DNA from: Clostridium magnum DSM 2767
Lineage (GTDB): Bacteria; Bacillota; Clostridia; Clostridiales; Clostridiaceae
Assembly (NCBI RefSeq): GCF_001623875.1
Contig: NZ_LWAE01000009.1
Location: 123,935 to 187,934 of the forward strand
Length of the DNA: 64,000 nt
Direction: 5' to 3'
Part shown: positions 17,204 to 26,576 of the stretch, one piece after another
Layout of the letters: every line of letters begins with the position of its first letter
How positions within the stretch are numbered: position 1 is the stretch's first letter
Translations under genes and position numbers: made by a program
Notes under the pieces: generated by a model
Database searches by the model: none
Told to the model about the DNA's origin: nothing
Seen by the model: the letters and a program-made list of their open reading frames with translations, nothing else

Positions 17204-17323
17204 ATAACAGAAAGTTGACTTATTCGGAGGGGCGTAATACCAATTTGAAGGTAGATTTAAATATTTAACGTACTGAAGATTGGTATTATATCCTGCAGGA
17301 TAAGTCAACTTTCGGTCGTAGGT
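17204..17323. repeat. Palindromic repeat, family C copy 1
   Basis: Long interrupted inverted repeat: outer arms CAGAAAGTTGACTTATTC and GGATAAGTCAACTTTCGG, inner arms TAATACCAATTTGA and GAAGATTGGTATTA. Its outer arms match the hairpin at 27704-27773. Lies directly downstream of the efflux adaptor gene and probably acts as a terminator. Confidence 0.6.
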
Positions 17324-17332
17324 GTCTGTAAG

Positions 17333-18550
17333 TTACTTGACTATATTAACCTTTTCCCCATCAGTTAAAAGACTTTGTCCTTCCGTAACAATTTCAGTTC
17401 CAGCTTTTACAGTATCTGTTGTTATTTCAGTAACCTTATCATTAGCTATACCTGTTTGTACAACAACCCTTTTAATCTTACTTGACTCTACTGTATATAT
17501 ATATTTAACTCCATTTTCCACTTTAAGTGCTTCATTTGGAACTATTGTAGCATTGTCCTTTTGTTGATCTGGTATTGATACCTTTGCAAACATACCAGCC
17601 TTTAAGTTTCCATTGGAATTATCTATTTTAACTTTAACTATATATGAATTATTTTTTGAATCTACATCTGGACTTATAGTATCTATAACACCGTTGATAG
17701 TTTCATCTCCTGCTGCACTAACAACAACTGGTACAGTCTGTCCAATTTGAAGTTTTCCAATAACTTTGTCAGGCACAGTTATTTGCGCTTTTAAGGATGA
17801 TATATCTATTATAGTGACAGTTCCTGAGGTTCCTGAAGCAATGGACCCTACATCCACATTTTTAGCTGAAACCACTCCAGATATAGGTGATGCAATAGTT
17901 GCATTACTTATTTGCACTTGTGTAGAATTAAGGTTAGCTTGTGACTGTGCTACCGCTGCCACCGCTTGTGTTGATCCTGAATTTTGCTGTAAAAGATTCA
18001 AGTTATCTTGAGCATTTTTCAGTTCTAAAGAAGCAGTATCAAGAGTCAGTTTTGCTTTATCTAATTCCTGCTTAGATATAGCTCCTGCATCATATAACTT
18101 TTGTTGTTTCTCATAATTGCTACTTGCATCATTATAAGTAATTTGTGCCTTTTCCACACTCTGCTGGTATTTTAGTATTGAGTCATTTACATTAGCCCTT
18201 GATACATTAAGAGCAGCCTGTTGACTCTGCAGAGTTGCTGAAAGTTCAGATGTATCAAGTGTAAATAGTACCTGACCAGCAGTTACTTTATCACCAACAT
18301 TAACATTTACTGTTGCAACCTTCCCCGAACTTTTAGGACTTACAGTTACTGATTGAACTCCTTCCAATTTACTAGCATATTGAACTTCTGAAGATATATT
18401 TTGTGTAGCTATCTTTTGCACCTTAACATTTGGAACTTCCTTATTTACTTGAGGAACTTTCTTTTTTCCATGTTTAGCTATGCCTACACCTACAAGTGCT
18501 ACAATTACAATTAAGATAATCCACTTCTTATTGAATTTATTGAACTTCAT
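17333..18550 (-). CDS. HlyD/RND-type periplasmic adaptor (membrane fusion) protein
   Basis: 405 residues. One N-terminal membrane anchor (residues 10-27), a barrel-sandwich lipoyl half (SPKSSGKVATVNVNVGD), a long coiled-coil hairpin at about 100-195, the second lipoyl half (IASPISGVVS) and a beta-barrel domain. It starts two bases after the stop of the RND pump gene, with GGAGG inside that gene's end, so the two are one operon. It would link the pump to the wall or substrate in a cell with no outer membrane. Confidence 0.88.
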   Translation of the reverse strand: MKFNKFNKKWIILIVIVALVGVGIAKHGKKKVPQVNKEVPNVKVQKIATQNISSEVQYASKLEGVQSVTVSPKSSGKVATVNVNVGDKVTAGQVLFTLDTSELSATLQSQQAALNVSRANVNDSILKYQQSVEKAQITYNDASSNYEKQQKLYDAGAISKQELDKAKLTLDTASLELKNAQDNLNLLQQNSGSTQAVAAVAQSQANLNSTQVQISNATIASPISGVVSAKNVDVGSIASGTSGTVTIIDISSLKAQITVPDKVIGKLQIGQTVPVVVSAAGDETINGVIDTISPDVDSKNNSYIVKVKIDNSNGNLKAGMFAKVSIPDQQKDNATIVPNEALKVENGVKYIYTVESSKIKRVVVQTGIANDKVTEITTDTVKAGTEIVTEGQSLLTDGEKVNIVK

Positions 18551-18551
18551 A

Positions 18552-21500
18552 TTAATTTACCTCCGTAACATATGATTTCTTATTACGATTTTTAAAAATT
18601 TTATGCTTAAAATCATCCATCATTGTGTAGACTACAGGAAGAATAATAGGTGATAGTATTGTAGATGTTATCATTCCGCCTATTATAACCCATGCCATAC
18701 CTGCTCTAGTTTCACTTCCTTCACCTAAAGCTAATGCAGATGGCAGCATCCCAACAACCATTGTTAAAGAAGTCATAATAATTGGTCTTAATCTAGTTGT
18801 ACCAGCTTCAATTAAAGCTTCTTTTAAGTTCATTCCCTGTTTCATAAGAGTATTGGTATAGTCAATTAACAGTGTACCATTCTTAGAGGCTAATCCATCT
18901 AGCATTATAAACCCTATCAAAGACATCATATTTAAACTGTTTCCTGTTATGGCTAAAATGCCTAAAGCTCCTATTACAGCACAAGGTAATGCTAGCATTC
19001 TTACAAGAGGAGTTAAGAAGGATTCATATAATACTACCAGTATCATATATACAAGAACTATAGATGCAATTATAGCTTTTGCTAAAGTCCCAAAGGTATC
19101 AGCCATTTGTTTTTGGCTTCCCCCATAGGATACTGAATATCCTACCGGAATAGACATTGCGGCAATTTTAGCTCTAATATCGTTGTTAACACTTCCTAAA
19201 TCTCTACCATCAAGACTTGCAGATACTGTAACTATATCCTGTCTGTTTTCTCTTCTGATAGATTTAGGACTATCCGCATCTACTATAGATGCAACTTGAT
19301 CTAATGAAATTTGTTGTGAAGAAGAATTTTGTATTTTTATACCTCCTATATCAGATGCACTTTTTATTTGTCCATCCATGAATTTTAAGGTCATATCATA
19401 CTCATCATCATCTCCTCTATATGTACCAGCTGCTGATCCCTGTATACCAGTTCTAAGAGCTGATGCCACATCTGAAGCAGATACTCCATATTGAGCTGCT
19501 GCAAGCCTATCAATTTTAACTCTAAGCTCGCTGTCATTTGCATCTAATGAATTAGTTATATCTACAGTACCTTTAACAGATTTAATTTCCTCTTCAACCT
19601 TTTTAGATAAATCTTTTAATGTATCTGCGTTATCACCGGTTATCTTAATATTTATGGCAGAGCTTGAGCCGCCTCCACCGCCTCCGCCGCCTCCCATTTG
19701 AGACTCAGACACAGTAAACCTTACACCAGTAAGCTGCTTCTTTCCCCAGCTACGTACTTGCGATGCAAGTTGAGTTTGGCTTTTTTGACGCTCTTCTTTA
19801 GGTACTAATGTAACATTAATTCTTACTGAGGCTTCACTTACTTGTGTATAATAGTACTTAACTTCTTTAATAGTTTTTAAATAATTATCAACTTGTGCGG
19901 CTTTCTCATCTGTTTGTTTTAAGTTTGTTCCTGGAGTAAGTGACATTGAAATTGAAAAAGCACTTTGGTCAGAGTTTGACATAAATTCTGTACCTATAAA
20001 TCCTAATGGAACCAGTGCCACACTTGCAATAATACATGCGATTAAACCACTTACTACTTTAAGTCTATTATTTAAAGACCAAACAAGGGATTTTTTATAG
20101 GACTCATTGGCAGATTCCATAAATTTGTTAACTTTCCCAGATATTTTTCCAATAAAATTATTCTTACGCTTTGAATTCGTCTCTTTCTTATCTTTATTAT
20201 GTTTAAGAAGGCGAGAAGCAAGCATAGGTGTAATAGTAAAGGATACAAACAACGAGAACAAAGTTGCAAAAACTATAGTTAACCCAAACTGTTTAAAATA
20301 CTGCCCTATTACACCAGACATAAAGGCAATTGGTAAAAATACAACTACATCGCAAAGAGTAATTGCCACTGCTGCCATTCCGATTTCTTTTCTTCCTTCA
20401 ATAGCAGCTCTTATAGGATTTTTCCCTTGCGCCAAATGCCTTTGTATATTTTCTAGTACAACTATAGAATCATCTACCAGAATACCTATACATAAGGACA
20501 ATGCCATCAAACTCATCATATTTAATGTAAACTTTAATTCATACATCATGAAGAATGTAGAAATAAGTGATGTAGGTATAGCAACTAAAACTACTAAAGA
20601 AGATCTCCAACTCTTAAGGAAGAATAATAAAACTATTGCGGTTGTTATAATACCTTCTATAACGCTGTGATTTATTTCACTTAATGAGTTTTTTATAAAT
20701 ACAGTAGTATCACTTGCAGTTATTATGTTCATGTTTTTCGGCATAGTTTTTTCTAATTCAGTCATTTTATCTTTTATATTGTTTACAACTTCAACTACAT
20801 TTGCATCACTCTGCTTTTGAATATCAAGAGATATAGTTTTTTTACTATTCAACTTGGTTAATGAAGTAGCCTCTGGATATTCTAATTTAATATCAGCTAT
20901 TTCTCCTAAACGTACTTTACCTCCATTATTAGTTGATATAAGTACATTCTTTACTTCATCAATATTCTGAAACTCTCCAACAACTCTGATTGACTGACTT
21001 ATCTTATCCTGCTTAATTTGTCCGGCAGGCATACTAACGTTATCACTTTTCAGTCTACTTAATATTGAGTTAATAGTTATTCCATAATACTCAATTGCAG
21101 TTTTATCAAGTTTTATCATTAATTCCTTTTTATCTGCACCCCCAAGGGATACTTGTCCTACACCAGGCACTTTTTCTAGTTCTGTTTTTATTTTATCTGC
21201 TTGGTTATATATTTCATCAAAAGAAGCAGTTCCTGAAAGGGCAAGTGTCATTACAGACATAGCATTAGTATCTATTTTACTGATAACTGGAGTCCCCGCG
21301 TCGCTGGGCAGCTTCCCTTGAGCCTTAGACACCGACTTTTGAACATCTAGAAATGCTGTGTTCATATCGGCATCTTGTTTAAACTGAATTATAACAGTTC
21401 CACTGCCTTCTCTAGATGTAGAGTTAATAGTGTCAACTCCAGCTATTCCAGAAACGGCATCCTCCATAGGTTTTACAATATCTTTTTTTACGTCATCTGC

Positions 21501-21665
21501 ACTAGCACCACTGTATGAAGTTGATACAGTAATAACAGGTATAGTCATGGATGGCAATAAATCTGCCCCTAGCTTTGTATAGCCCAATATCCCCAGACCA
21601 ACCAGCAATACTATTACCATGGTGATAGCAGCAGGCCTTTTTACTGATATTTCGGTTACGCTCAT
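18552..21665 (-). CDS. RND-family efflux pump (AcrB/SwrC type)
   Basis: 1037 residues, the full length of the family. Twelve membrane segments in the standard 1+5+1+5 layout, two large extracytoplasmic loops, the TM4 motif GILVDDSIVVLENI with its paired aspartates, and a matching LIGFIMLDGLASKNG in the second half. No outer-membrane partner gene is present, as expected for a Gram-positive; SwrC of Bacillus subtilis is the known model and exports surfactin. A run of nine glycines sits near residue 660 in the second porter loop. GGAGG precedes the ATG. Confidence 0.9.
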   Translation of the reverse strand: MSVTEISVKRPAAITMVIVLLVGLGILGYTKLGADLLPSMTIPVITVSTSYSGASADDVKKDIVKPMEDAVSGIAGVDTINSTSREGSGTVIIQFKQDADMNTAFLDVQKSVSKAQGKLPSDAGTPVISKIDTNAMSVMTLALSGTASFDEIYNQADKIKTELEKVPGVGQVSLGGADKKELMIKLDKTAIEYYGITINSILSRLKSDNVSMPAGQIKQDKISQSIRVVGEFQNIDEVKNVLISTNNGGKVRLGEIADIKLEYPEATSLTKLNSKKTISLDIQKQSDANVVEVVNNIKDKMTELEKTMPKNMNIITASDTTVFIKNSLSEINHSVIEGIITTAIVLLFFLKSWRSSLVVLVAIPTSLISTFFMMYELKFTLNMMSLMALSLCIGILVDDSIVVLENIQRHLAQGKNPIRAAIEGRKEIGMAAVAITLCDVVVFLPIAFMSGVIGQYFKQFGLTIVFATLFSLFVSFTITPMLASRLLKHNKDKKETNSKRKNNFIGKISGKVNKFMESANESYKKSLVWSLNNRLKVVSGLIACIIASVALVPLGFIGTEFMSNSDQSAFSISMSLTPGTNLKQTDEKAAQVDNYLKTIKEVKYYYTQVSEASVRINVTLVPKEERQKSQTQLASQVRSWGKKQLTGVRFTVSESQMGGGGGGGGGSSSAINIKITGDNADTLKDLSKKVEEEIKSVKGTVDITNSLDANDSELRVKIDRLAAAQYGVSASDVASALRTGIQGSAAGTYRGDDDEYDMTLKFMDGQIKSASDIGGIKIQNSSSQQISLDQVASIVDADSPKSIRRENRQDIVTVSASLDGRDLGSVNNDIRAKIAAMSIPVGYSVSYGGSQKQMADTFGTLAKAIIASIVLVYMILVVLYESFLTPLVRMLALPCAVIGALGILAITGNSLNMMSLIGFIMLDGLASKNGTLLIDYTNTLMKQGMNLKEALIEAGTTRLRPIIMTSLTMVVGMLPSALALGEGSETRAGMAWVIIGGMITSTILSPIILPVVYTMMDDFKHKIFKNRNKKSYVTEVN

Positions 21666-21896
21666 TTTTTAACCTCCTTGATATTTAGTTCTCATAAATT
21701 ATATCGTAAATTATACTTATAAATATATCAACAAATATTTTAAATAAGTTTAATAATTTTACTATTTATTCATAATTTTTCACAGTATAACTTTTTAATC
21801 CATGAAAAAGTATTCATTTTAGTGAATAATAGACTTTAAAAACATTCTATGATAAACTGTTGCTAGCAAATTAGTAACCAGGAGGCTAATCAACAA

Positions 21897-22763
21897 ATGT
21901 ACGAAATTATACTTAAATATAAAATTGAAGATGTAGATAGCGCAATTGAAAAACTTCAATTAGCAGATGTATATAATGTCTTTTATGAAACTCCCATTGC
22001 AATTACAACAACAGAATATGGCTACGGCTATTATGAGAAGAAGGATGAAATAGTAGACCTAAAGATAATAGTAGAAAGTGATGAAGAGGAAGAATTAAAT
22101 AGACATGTAGATATAATAAAAGAGTATCTTATGGTAGATCCTATTGAAGTGAAAAAGCTTGATAATATTAAATTTGAGACTTCCTTTGATCCAATAGATT
22201 TAAATAACGGATGGTTAATAGCTGATCCTAGCTATAATGAAGAAGGAAAAAATAAAATTAACTTTGTATCTCAAGGGGCTTTCGGCACAGGTCTTCATGA
22301 AACTACACAAGACTGTCTAAGATTAATATTAAATGAAGATTTTAAGAATAAAAATGTCTTAGATATAGGCACTGGTTCAGGAATACTGTCCATAGCTGCC
22401 GCAATTAAAAGTTCAGAAAAAGTTACTGCTCTAGATTTGAGGGACGTACACGAGGAAGTAGAATTTAATGCTTCATTAAACGAACTGACTAATATCCGAG
22501 TTGCCGTTGGTGACGCTCTTACAGGGGAAGTTCAATTTGATGAACTGTATGACTATATTTTTATAAATATCGGTGGTGAAGAAACACTAAGTTTCATGGA
22601 TTTTATAAACTCACATATTAAAGAAGATGGAATGCTACTAGTATCAGGTCTTGTTGAATGGAGCTTTGAAAATGTATTAGATAAAATCACAAAATACGGA
22701 TATAAACTGAAAGAAAAAAAGCAAACTAATGAATGGTGTTCTGCTCTTTTATCAAAATTGTAG
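21897..22763 (+). CDS. prmA: Ribosomal protein L11 methyltransferase-like protein
   Basis: 288 residues, usual length. The N-terminal substrate-recognition domain (1-95) is followed by a Rossmann methyltransferase fold with motif I LDIGTGSGILSIAA (about 155-168) and the PrmA-type upstream segment QGAFGTGLHETT, which positions the target lysine. Transfers methyl groups from SAM to L11. CAGGAGG precedes the ATG. It stands alone here rather than in the dnaJ-prmA cluster, and the N-terminal domain looks diverged, so a related target is possible. Confidence 0.82.
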   Translation: MYEIILKYKIEDVDSAIEKLQLADVYNVFYETPIAITTTEYGYGYYEKKDEIVDLKIIVESDEEEELNRHVDIIKEYLMVDPIEVKKLDNIKFETSFDPIDLNNGWLIADPSYNEEGKNKINFVSQGAFGTGLHETTQDCLRLILNEDFKNKNVLDIGTGSGILSIAAAIKSSEKVTALDLRDVHEEVEFNASLNELTNIRVAVGDALTGEVQFDELYDYIFINIGGEETLSFMDFINSHIKEDGMLLVSGLVEWSFENVLDKITKYGYKLKEKKQTNEWCSALLSKL

Positions 22764-22799
22764 ATTATTAACTTAATATTAGGTAAGAACAAAACAATT

Positions 22800-22879
22800 C
22801 TTCGTTCACCTAAGAATCAGATGAGGGATAAATGCCTAAATTGCATTTATCCCTCATCTGATTCAAGTCCCACTTCATT
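22800..22879 (-). repeat. Palindromic repeat, family A copy 3 (5' half only)
   Basis: On the minus strand: GAAGTG, then ACTTGAATCAGATGAGG, a long perfect stem through GCATTTA, CATCTGATTCTTAG and TGAACGAA. Matches the first half of the copies at 25161 and 48505 and lacks their second half. Lies between the ends of prmA and ubiX, where it may also terminate both. Confidence 0.7.
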
Positions 22880-22893
22880 AGTAGCAAATCCAC

Positions 22894-23475
22894 TTACTGA
22901 TCTTCGCTGAAGTTTTTTAGTAAATTATTTCTTATATTTAGATTCTCTAATACTTTCCCTACAATAAAATCTACCATATCATTAATGGTTTCAGGCTTAT
23001 GATAAAATCCCGGCATAGCCGGAAGAATTTCAGCTCCTGCTTCGCTCAAATAAAGCATATTTCTTAAATGTATATTGTTTAATGGAGTTTCCCTTGGAAC
23101 TATAATTAGCTTTCTTCTTTCTTTAAGACAAACCTCTGCACTTCTTCCTAAGAGATTTTTAGATATGCCCATGGCAATTTCAGCAAGTGTTGCCATTGAA
23201 CAGGGCATTATAATCATACCATTGATTTTGAAGAACCCACTAGCTATAGATGATGCCATATTATTAATATCATGTGTTGTAAGATTACTGTAGTTATCTT
23301 TTAATTCATCAATAATGTTATCAGCAGTTTTACCAATTTCATCTTGTATAATTTTCTTTCCATTGTCACTTATAATCAGGTGTACCTCCATATTCTTTTT
23401 CAATAATTCTTGTAACAGTCTTATTCCATATATACTTCCACTTGCCCCAGTAATTCCAACTATATATTTTTTAAT
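22894..23475 (-). CDS. ubiX: UbiX-family flavin prenyltransferase, apparent ATT start
   Basis: The ATG-started frame (from 23403) lacks the N-terminus of the family. Reading back in frame gives KKYIVGITGASGSIYGIRLL, the UbiX FMN-binding start, and then two ATT codons just after in-frame TGA TGA. GAGGTG lies seven bases before the ATT at 23475, so that codon is the likely start and gives 193 residues, the family length. A one-base error after an ATG at 23486 is the alternative. Other motifs: MIIMPCSMATLAEIA and VPRETPLNNIHLRNM. UbiX makes prenylated FMN for UbiD decarboxylases; no ubiD is present in this window. Confidence 0.82.
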   Translation of the reverse strand: MKKYIVGITGASGSIYGIRLLQELLKKNMEVHLIISDNGKKIIQDEIGKTADNIIDELKDNYSNLTTHDINNMASSIASGFFKINGMIIMPCSMATLAEIAMGISKNLLGRSAEVCLKERRKLIIVPRETPLNNIHLRNMLYLSEAGAEILPAMPGFYHKPETINDMVDFIVGKVLENLNIRNNLLKNFSEDQ

Positions 23476-23571
23476 AATTCATCACCTCAATATTAGAGTA
23501 TTTATCTATATAATAAATCTATGATTATAATTTTAGTCTAATGCATGAAGTGAAGCTTATACATTAGTCAG

Positions 23572-23733
23572 TTAAAACATATTTTTAAATCCCCTATATT
23601 TACACCAAAACTTCCCTATAACTATTATTAAAAGCAATTCTGAATCTGGTCCTAAACCAAGTATATTACACAAGTCACAACAACCAAAATATCTGTATTT
23701 ACAACATCTACAGCCCTTTCTATAACAACTCAT
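23572..23733 (-). CDS. Small Cys-rich protein with hydrophobic C-terminal half
   Basis: 53 residues. Ten cysteines in all, clustered mostly in the first 22 residues (CRCCKYR, then CCDLCN), then GLGPDSELLLIIVIG, a short membrane-like segment, and a basic tail. A strong AAGGAGGG lies before the ATG, which is why it is called. No family is recognised. The pattern recalls small clostridial sporulation or membrane peptides of the GPDSELLL kind, but that is only resemblance. Confidence 0.55.
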   Translation of the reverse strand: MSCYRKGCRCCKYRYFGCCDLCNILGLGPDSELLLIIVIGKFWCKYRGFKNMF

Positions 23734-23848
23734 AAAATCCCTCCTTATCCTCCTAAGTAATATATTTCTATAGTTTCATTGTACTTGGAGAAAGTTATAA
23801 TTGTGATTAAAATTAATGTAAAATTAACATCCTTGAACAAAAAAACTA

Positions 23849-23879
23849 TTGCACCTTACCTTACGTCATGTGTTAAAAT
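23849..23879 (+). promoter_or_regulatory. MerR-type promoter with 19-base spacer
   Basis: TTGCAC at 23849-23854 and TAAAAT at 23874-23879 are 19 bases apart. Promoters controlled by MerR-family activators have this long spacer. The gene that follows encodes a MerR protein, so autoregulation is likely. Confidence 0.55.
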
Positions 23880-23900
23880 AATTTGTGCAGAGGTGATATT

Positions 23901-25100
23901 ATGTCTGAAAAGGAAAATTCATTGTTCACCATTGGTGAATTTGCTGACAAAGCTGGTGTTACTTTAAGAACATTAAGATATTACGACAAAATAGATTTAT
24001 TGAAGCCAAGTTCTTATAATGAATCTGGACACAGACTGTATAGTAAAGAGGACTTCGGAATACTTCAAAAGATTTTAACCTTAAAATTCATAGGACTTTC
24101 CTTAGAGGATATAGCAAATATAATGAAATATGATTTAAGCGATAATGATTTAAAAAAGCCTCTTGAAATACAAAAAGAAATAATGAAAGAAAAAATTCAT
24201 CATATTCAAATGGTTATAAAGGCCATTGACGAAGCTGTTCATATGCTTGATAACAATCATACTTTAAATTGGGATAAGTTCATAAATATAATCAACGTAA
24301 TCAATATAGATAAGAAATGGATAGAGCAATATGAAAACGCCTCAAATTTAAAGGCGAGAATAAGAATTCATGAACTTTTCAGTACCAATAAACAAGGATG
24401 GATGAACTGGTTTTTTGATCAGCTTAATCTTCCTGATAAAGCTTCTATACTGGAACTAGGCTGTGGCGATGGCAGCCTATGGTATAAAAACTTTAATAGG
24501 ATTCGAGAAGATTGGAGAATTACATTAACAGACTCCTCCCAAGGAATGCTTAAAGATGCCAAAAAGAATTTGGGAAACAAGTCTGAAAGGTTTAAATTTA
24601 AACTGGTAGATGCTCAGAGCATACCCTTTGAAGATTGTACCTTTGATTTAGTAATTGCCAACAATATGATCTATCATGTATCAGATAAAGAAAAAACTTT
24701 TTCTGAAATAAGAAGAATTCTAAAACCAAATGGATATTTTTATGCCTCTACTGTAGGAAGGAATCATATGAAGGAAATGAGAGATATAATCGCTAAATTT
24801 AACTCTGAGAGTATAACTTCCGAAAGCTGGAATGCTACTGAAAGCTTTCAGCTTGAAAATGGCCTTAAGCAGGTTTCAAAATGGTTCAAAGAGGTAAAAC
24901 TAAAAAGATATAATGATAATTTGAATGTCACAAATGCAATGCCTCTCGTAGATTATATATTTTCCATGCCAGGAAACACAAAAGACTTTTTAACCGAAGC
25001 CAATCTGCAGAAGCTTGTAGGCTTTTTAGAAGAAGAGATAAACAAATCTGGAGGAATATATATAACTAAGGACACAGGTTTTTTTGAAGCAAGAAAGTGA
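23901..25100 (+). CDS. MerR-family regulator fused to a SAM methyltransferase
   Basis: 399 residues. Residues 7-75 are a MerR winged HTH (TIGEFADKAGVTLRTLRYYD), then a dimerisation helix to about 130. From about residue 175 a class I methyltransferase follows, motif I LELGCGDGSLW and a later IPFEDCTFDLVIANNM. The C-terminal enzyme domain takes the place of the usual ligand-binding domain. AGAGGTGAT precedes the ATG at 23901; an earlier in-frame ATG at 23883 has no such site. The substrate is unknown. It may sense or modify the inducing compound itself. Confidence 0.82.
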   Translation: MSEKENSLFTIGEFADKAGVTLRTLRYYDKIDLLKPSSYNESGHRLYSKEDFGILQKILTLKFIGLSLEDIANIMKYDLSDNDLKKPLEIQKEIMKEKIHHIQMVIKAIDEAVHMLDNNHTLNWDKFINIINVINIDKKWIEQYENASNLKARIRIHELFSTNKQGWMNWFFDQLNLPDKASILELGCGDGSLWYKNFNRIREDWRITLTDSSQGMLKDAKKNLGNKSERFKFKLVDAQSIPFEDCTFDLVIANNMIYHVSDKEKTFSEIRRILKPNGYFYASTVGRNHMKEMRDIIAKFNSESITSESWNATESFQLENGLKQVSKWFKEVKLKRYNDNLNVTNAMPLVDYIFSMPGNTKDFLTEANLQKLVGFLEEEINKSGGIYITKDTGFFEARK

Positions 25101-25148
25101 TTTTTTCAGTATAAAACCTTACATAGCCTTATACTGAAAAAATCACTT
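25095..25148 (+). terminator. Terminator of the MerR-methyltransferase gene
   Basis: Perfect 19-base inverted repeat beginning AAGTGATTTTTTCAGTATA and overlapping the stop codon, with a 16-base loop. Confidence 0.8.
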
Positions 25149-25160
25149 TACATATATTTT

Positions 25161-25340
25161 ATGAAGTGTAAACTTGAATCAGATGGGGTTTCGTCTACGA
25201 CCCGGGGCTTTGCCCGTTAAATGCCATTTAGGCATTTAACCTCCACCTGATTCTTAGTTGAACGAATCCAGGGACGTAGCCGCTCTTTACTCTCACTTTG
25301 AAGAAGATGGGAGTATTAGAGCGGGTAGTCATCGGATAAA
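25161..25340 (+). repeat. Palindromic repeat, family A copy 1
   Basis: 180 bases: ATGAAGTG, CTTGAATCAGATGG hairpin with two inner hairpins, CTGATTCTTAGTTGAACGAA, TCCAGGGACGTAGCCGCTC, an inner ACTCTCACTT / AAGATGGGAGTA hairpin, GAGCGG and the end CATCGGATAAA. Core blocks are identical to the copy at 48505 while loops differ. It ends 26 bases before the start codon of the first DegT gene, so it would be part of that transcript's leader if transcribed through. Confidence 0.8.
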
Positions 25341-25366
25341 TTGAAGAATGAAAGGATTGATTTTTT

Positions 25367-26545
25367 ATGAATAAAAAAATTCCATTTTCACCACCAGATA
25401 TTACTCAAGCTGAAATCGATGCAGTTGTTGAGGTTTTAAAATCAGGTTGGATCACTTCTGGTCCTAAAACTGCCGAGTTTGAAATTAAACTTGCTGAATA
25501 CTTAGAAACTAGTAAAGCAGTAGCTCTAAACAGTGCCACTGCAGGATTAGAGCTTGTATTAAAAGTTTTTGATATAAAAGAAGGAGATGAAGTTATAACT
25601 ACTCCTTATACTTATACAGCTACTGCTAGCATATGCTTACATAGAGGTATCAAACCAACATTCGTAGATGTAAAGAAAGATACTTTTCTAATAGACATAG
25701 ACAAATTAGCAGAAGCTATAACACCTAAAACAAAGGCAATTTATACTGTAGATATTGCTGGCGTACCTGTAGATTATGATGCAGTCCGTGCTATTTTAAA
25801 AGCTAAAAACCGTGAAGATATAATTTTTGTATCTGACTCATCTCATTCTTTTGGTGCAAAATATAAAGGTAAAAGAGTTGGCGGCCAGGCTGATTTTCAC
25901 ATATTCTCCTTCCATGCAGTTAAAAACTTTACAACTGCAGAAGGTGGTGCTTTAAGCTTTGGAAATAATAACTTTAAAGGCAGAGAAGATTTATATAAAG
26001 AATTTAAACTAGCATCTCTACATGGTCAATCAAAGGATGCTCTTTCAAAAATGAAAGCGGGAGCTTGGCAGTACGATATAGTAACAGATGGATACAAATG
26101 CAACCTTACAGATATGGCTTCTGCTATTGGTCTTGTACAATTAGCAAGATATGAAGAAATGCTAGTAAAGCGTAAAGCAATATTTGACATTTACTCTAAA
26201 TATTTAGGAGAAAAAGATTGGGCTATACTTCCATTTGAAAAAGAAGGTGATACTGTAACTTCATATCACTTATATCTACTACGTGTTAAAGACTTCAATG
26301 AAGAACAAAGGGCTGAGGTTATAAAGATATTAGCAGATAAAGATATAGCTACTAATGTTCACTTTATTCCTTTGCCAATGTTTACTCTTTACAAGAATCT
26401 TGGATATAAAATTGAAGATTATCCAAATGCCTATGCACAATATGCAAATGAAATTTCTGTGCCACTTTACTCTCTTCTTACATTAGAAGATGCAGAATAT
26501 GTGGTTAAAGAGCTTATTAAGGCAGTAGAACAAGTTAGAGGTTAA
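25367..26545 (+). CDS. DegT/DnrJ/EryC1-family aminotransferase (1)
   Basis: 392 residues, usual length. PLP fold type I sugar aminotransferase: AVALNSATAGLEL (phosphate cup), YTYTATASI, VSDSSHSFGAKY and the PLP lysine in SFHAVKNFTTAEGGAL. Such enzymes transfer an amino group to a keto-sugar nucleotide, often for surface glycans. It is followed 31 bases later by a second, clearly divergent family member, so they probably act in one pathway. No other sugar genes lie close by. AAAGGATTGA precedes the ATG. Confidence 0.85.
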   Translation: MNKKIPFSPPDITQAEIDAVVEVLKSGWITSGPKTAEFEIKLAEYLETSKAVALNSATAGLELVLKVFDIKEGDEVITTPYTYTATASICLHRGIKPTFVDVKKDTFLIDIDKLAEAITPKTKAIYTVDIAGVPVDYDAVRAILKAKNREDIIFVSDSSHSFGAKYKGKRVGGQADFHIFSFHAVKNFTTAEGGALSFGNNNFKGREDLYKEFKLASLHGQSKDALSKMKAGAWQYDIVTDGYKCNLTDMASAIGLVQLARYEEMLVKRKAIFDIYSKYLGEKDWAILPFEKEGDTVTSYHLYLLRVKDFNEEQRAEVIKILADKDIATNVHFIPLPMFTLYKNLGYKIEDYPNAYAQYANEISVPLYSLLTLEDAEYVVKELIKAVEQVRG

Positions 26546-26576
26546 TTAAATTTGTTGAATAAGAGAGGTAAAATTT

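Noticed and set aside
20107..20670. 187-codon frame opposite the RND pump gene
   Set aside because: Antisense shadow; the RND gene has all its motifs in the other strand.
25161..25340. T-box, SAM or group I intron identity for repeat A
   Set aside because: None of the conserved T-box, S-box or intron core sequences is present.
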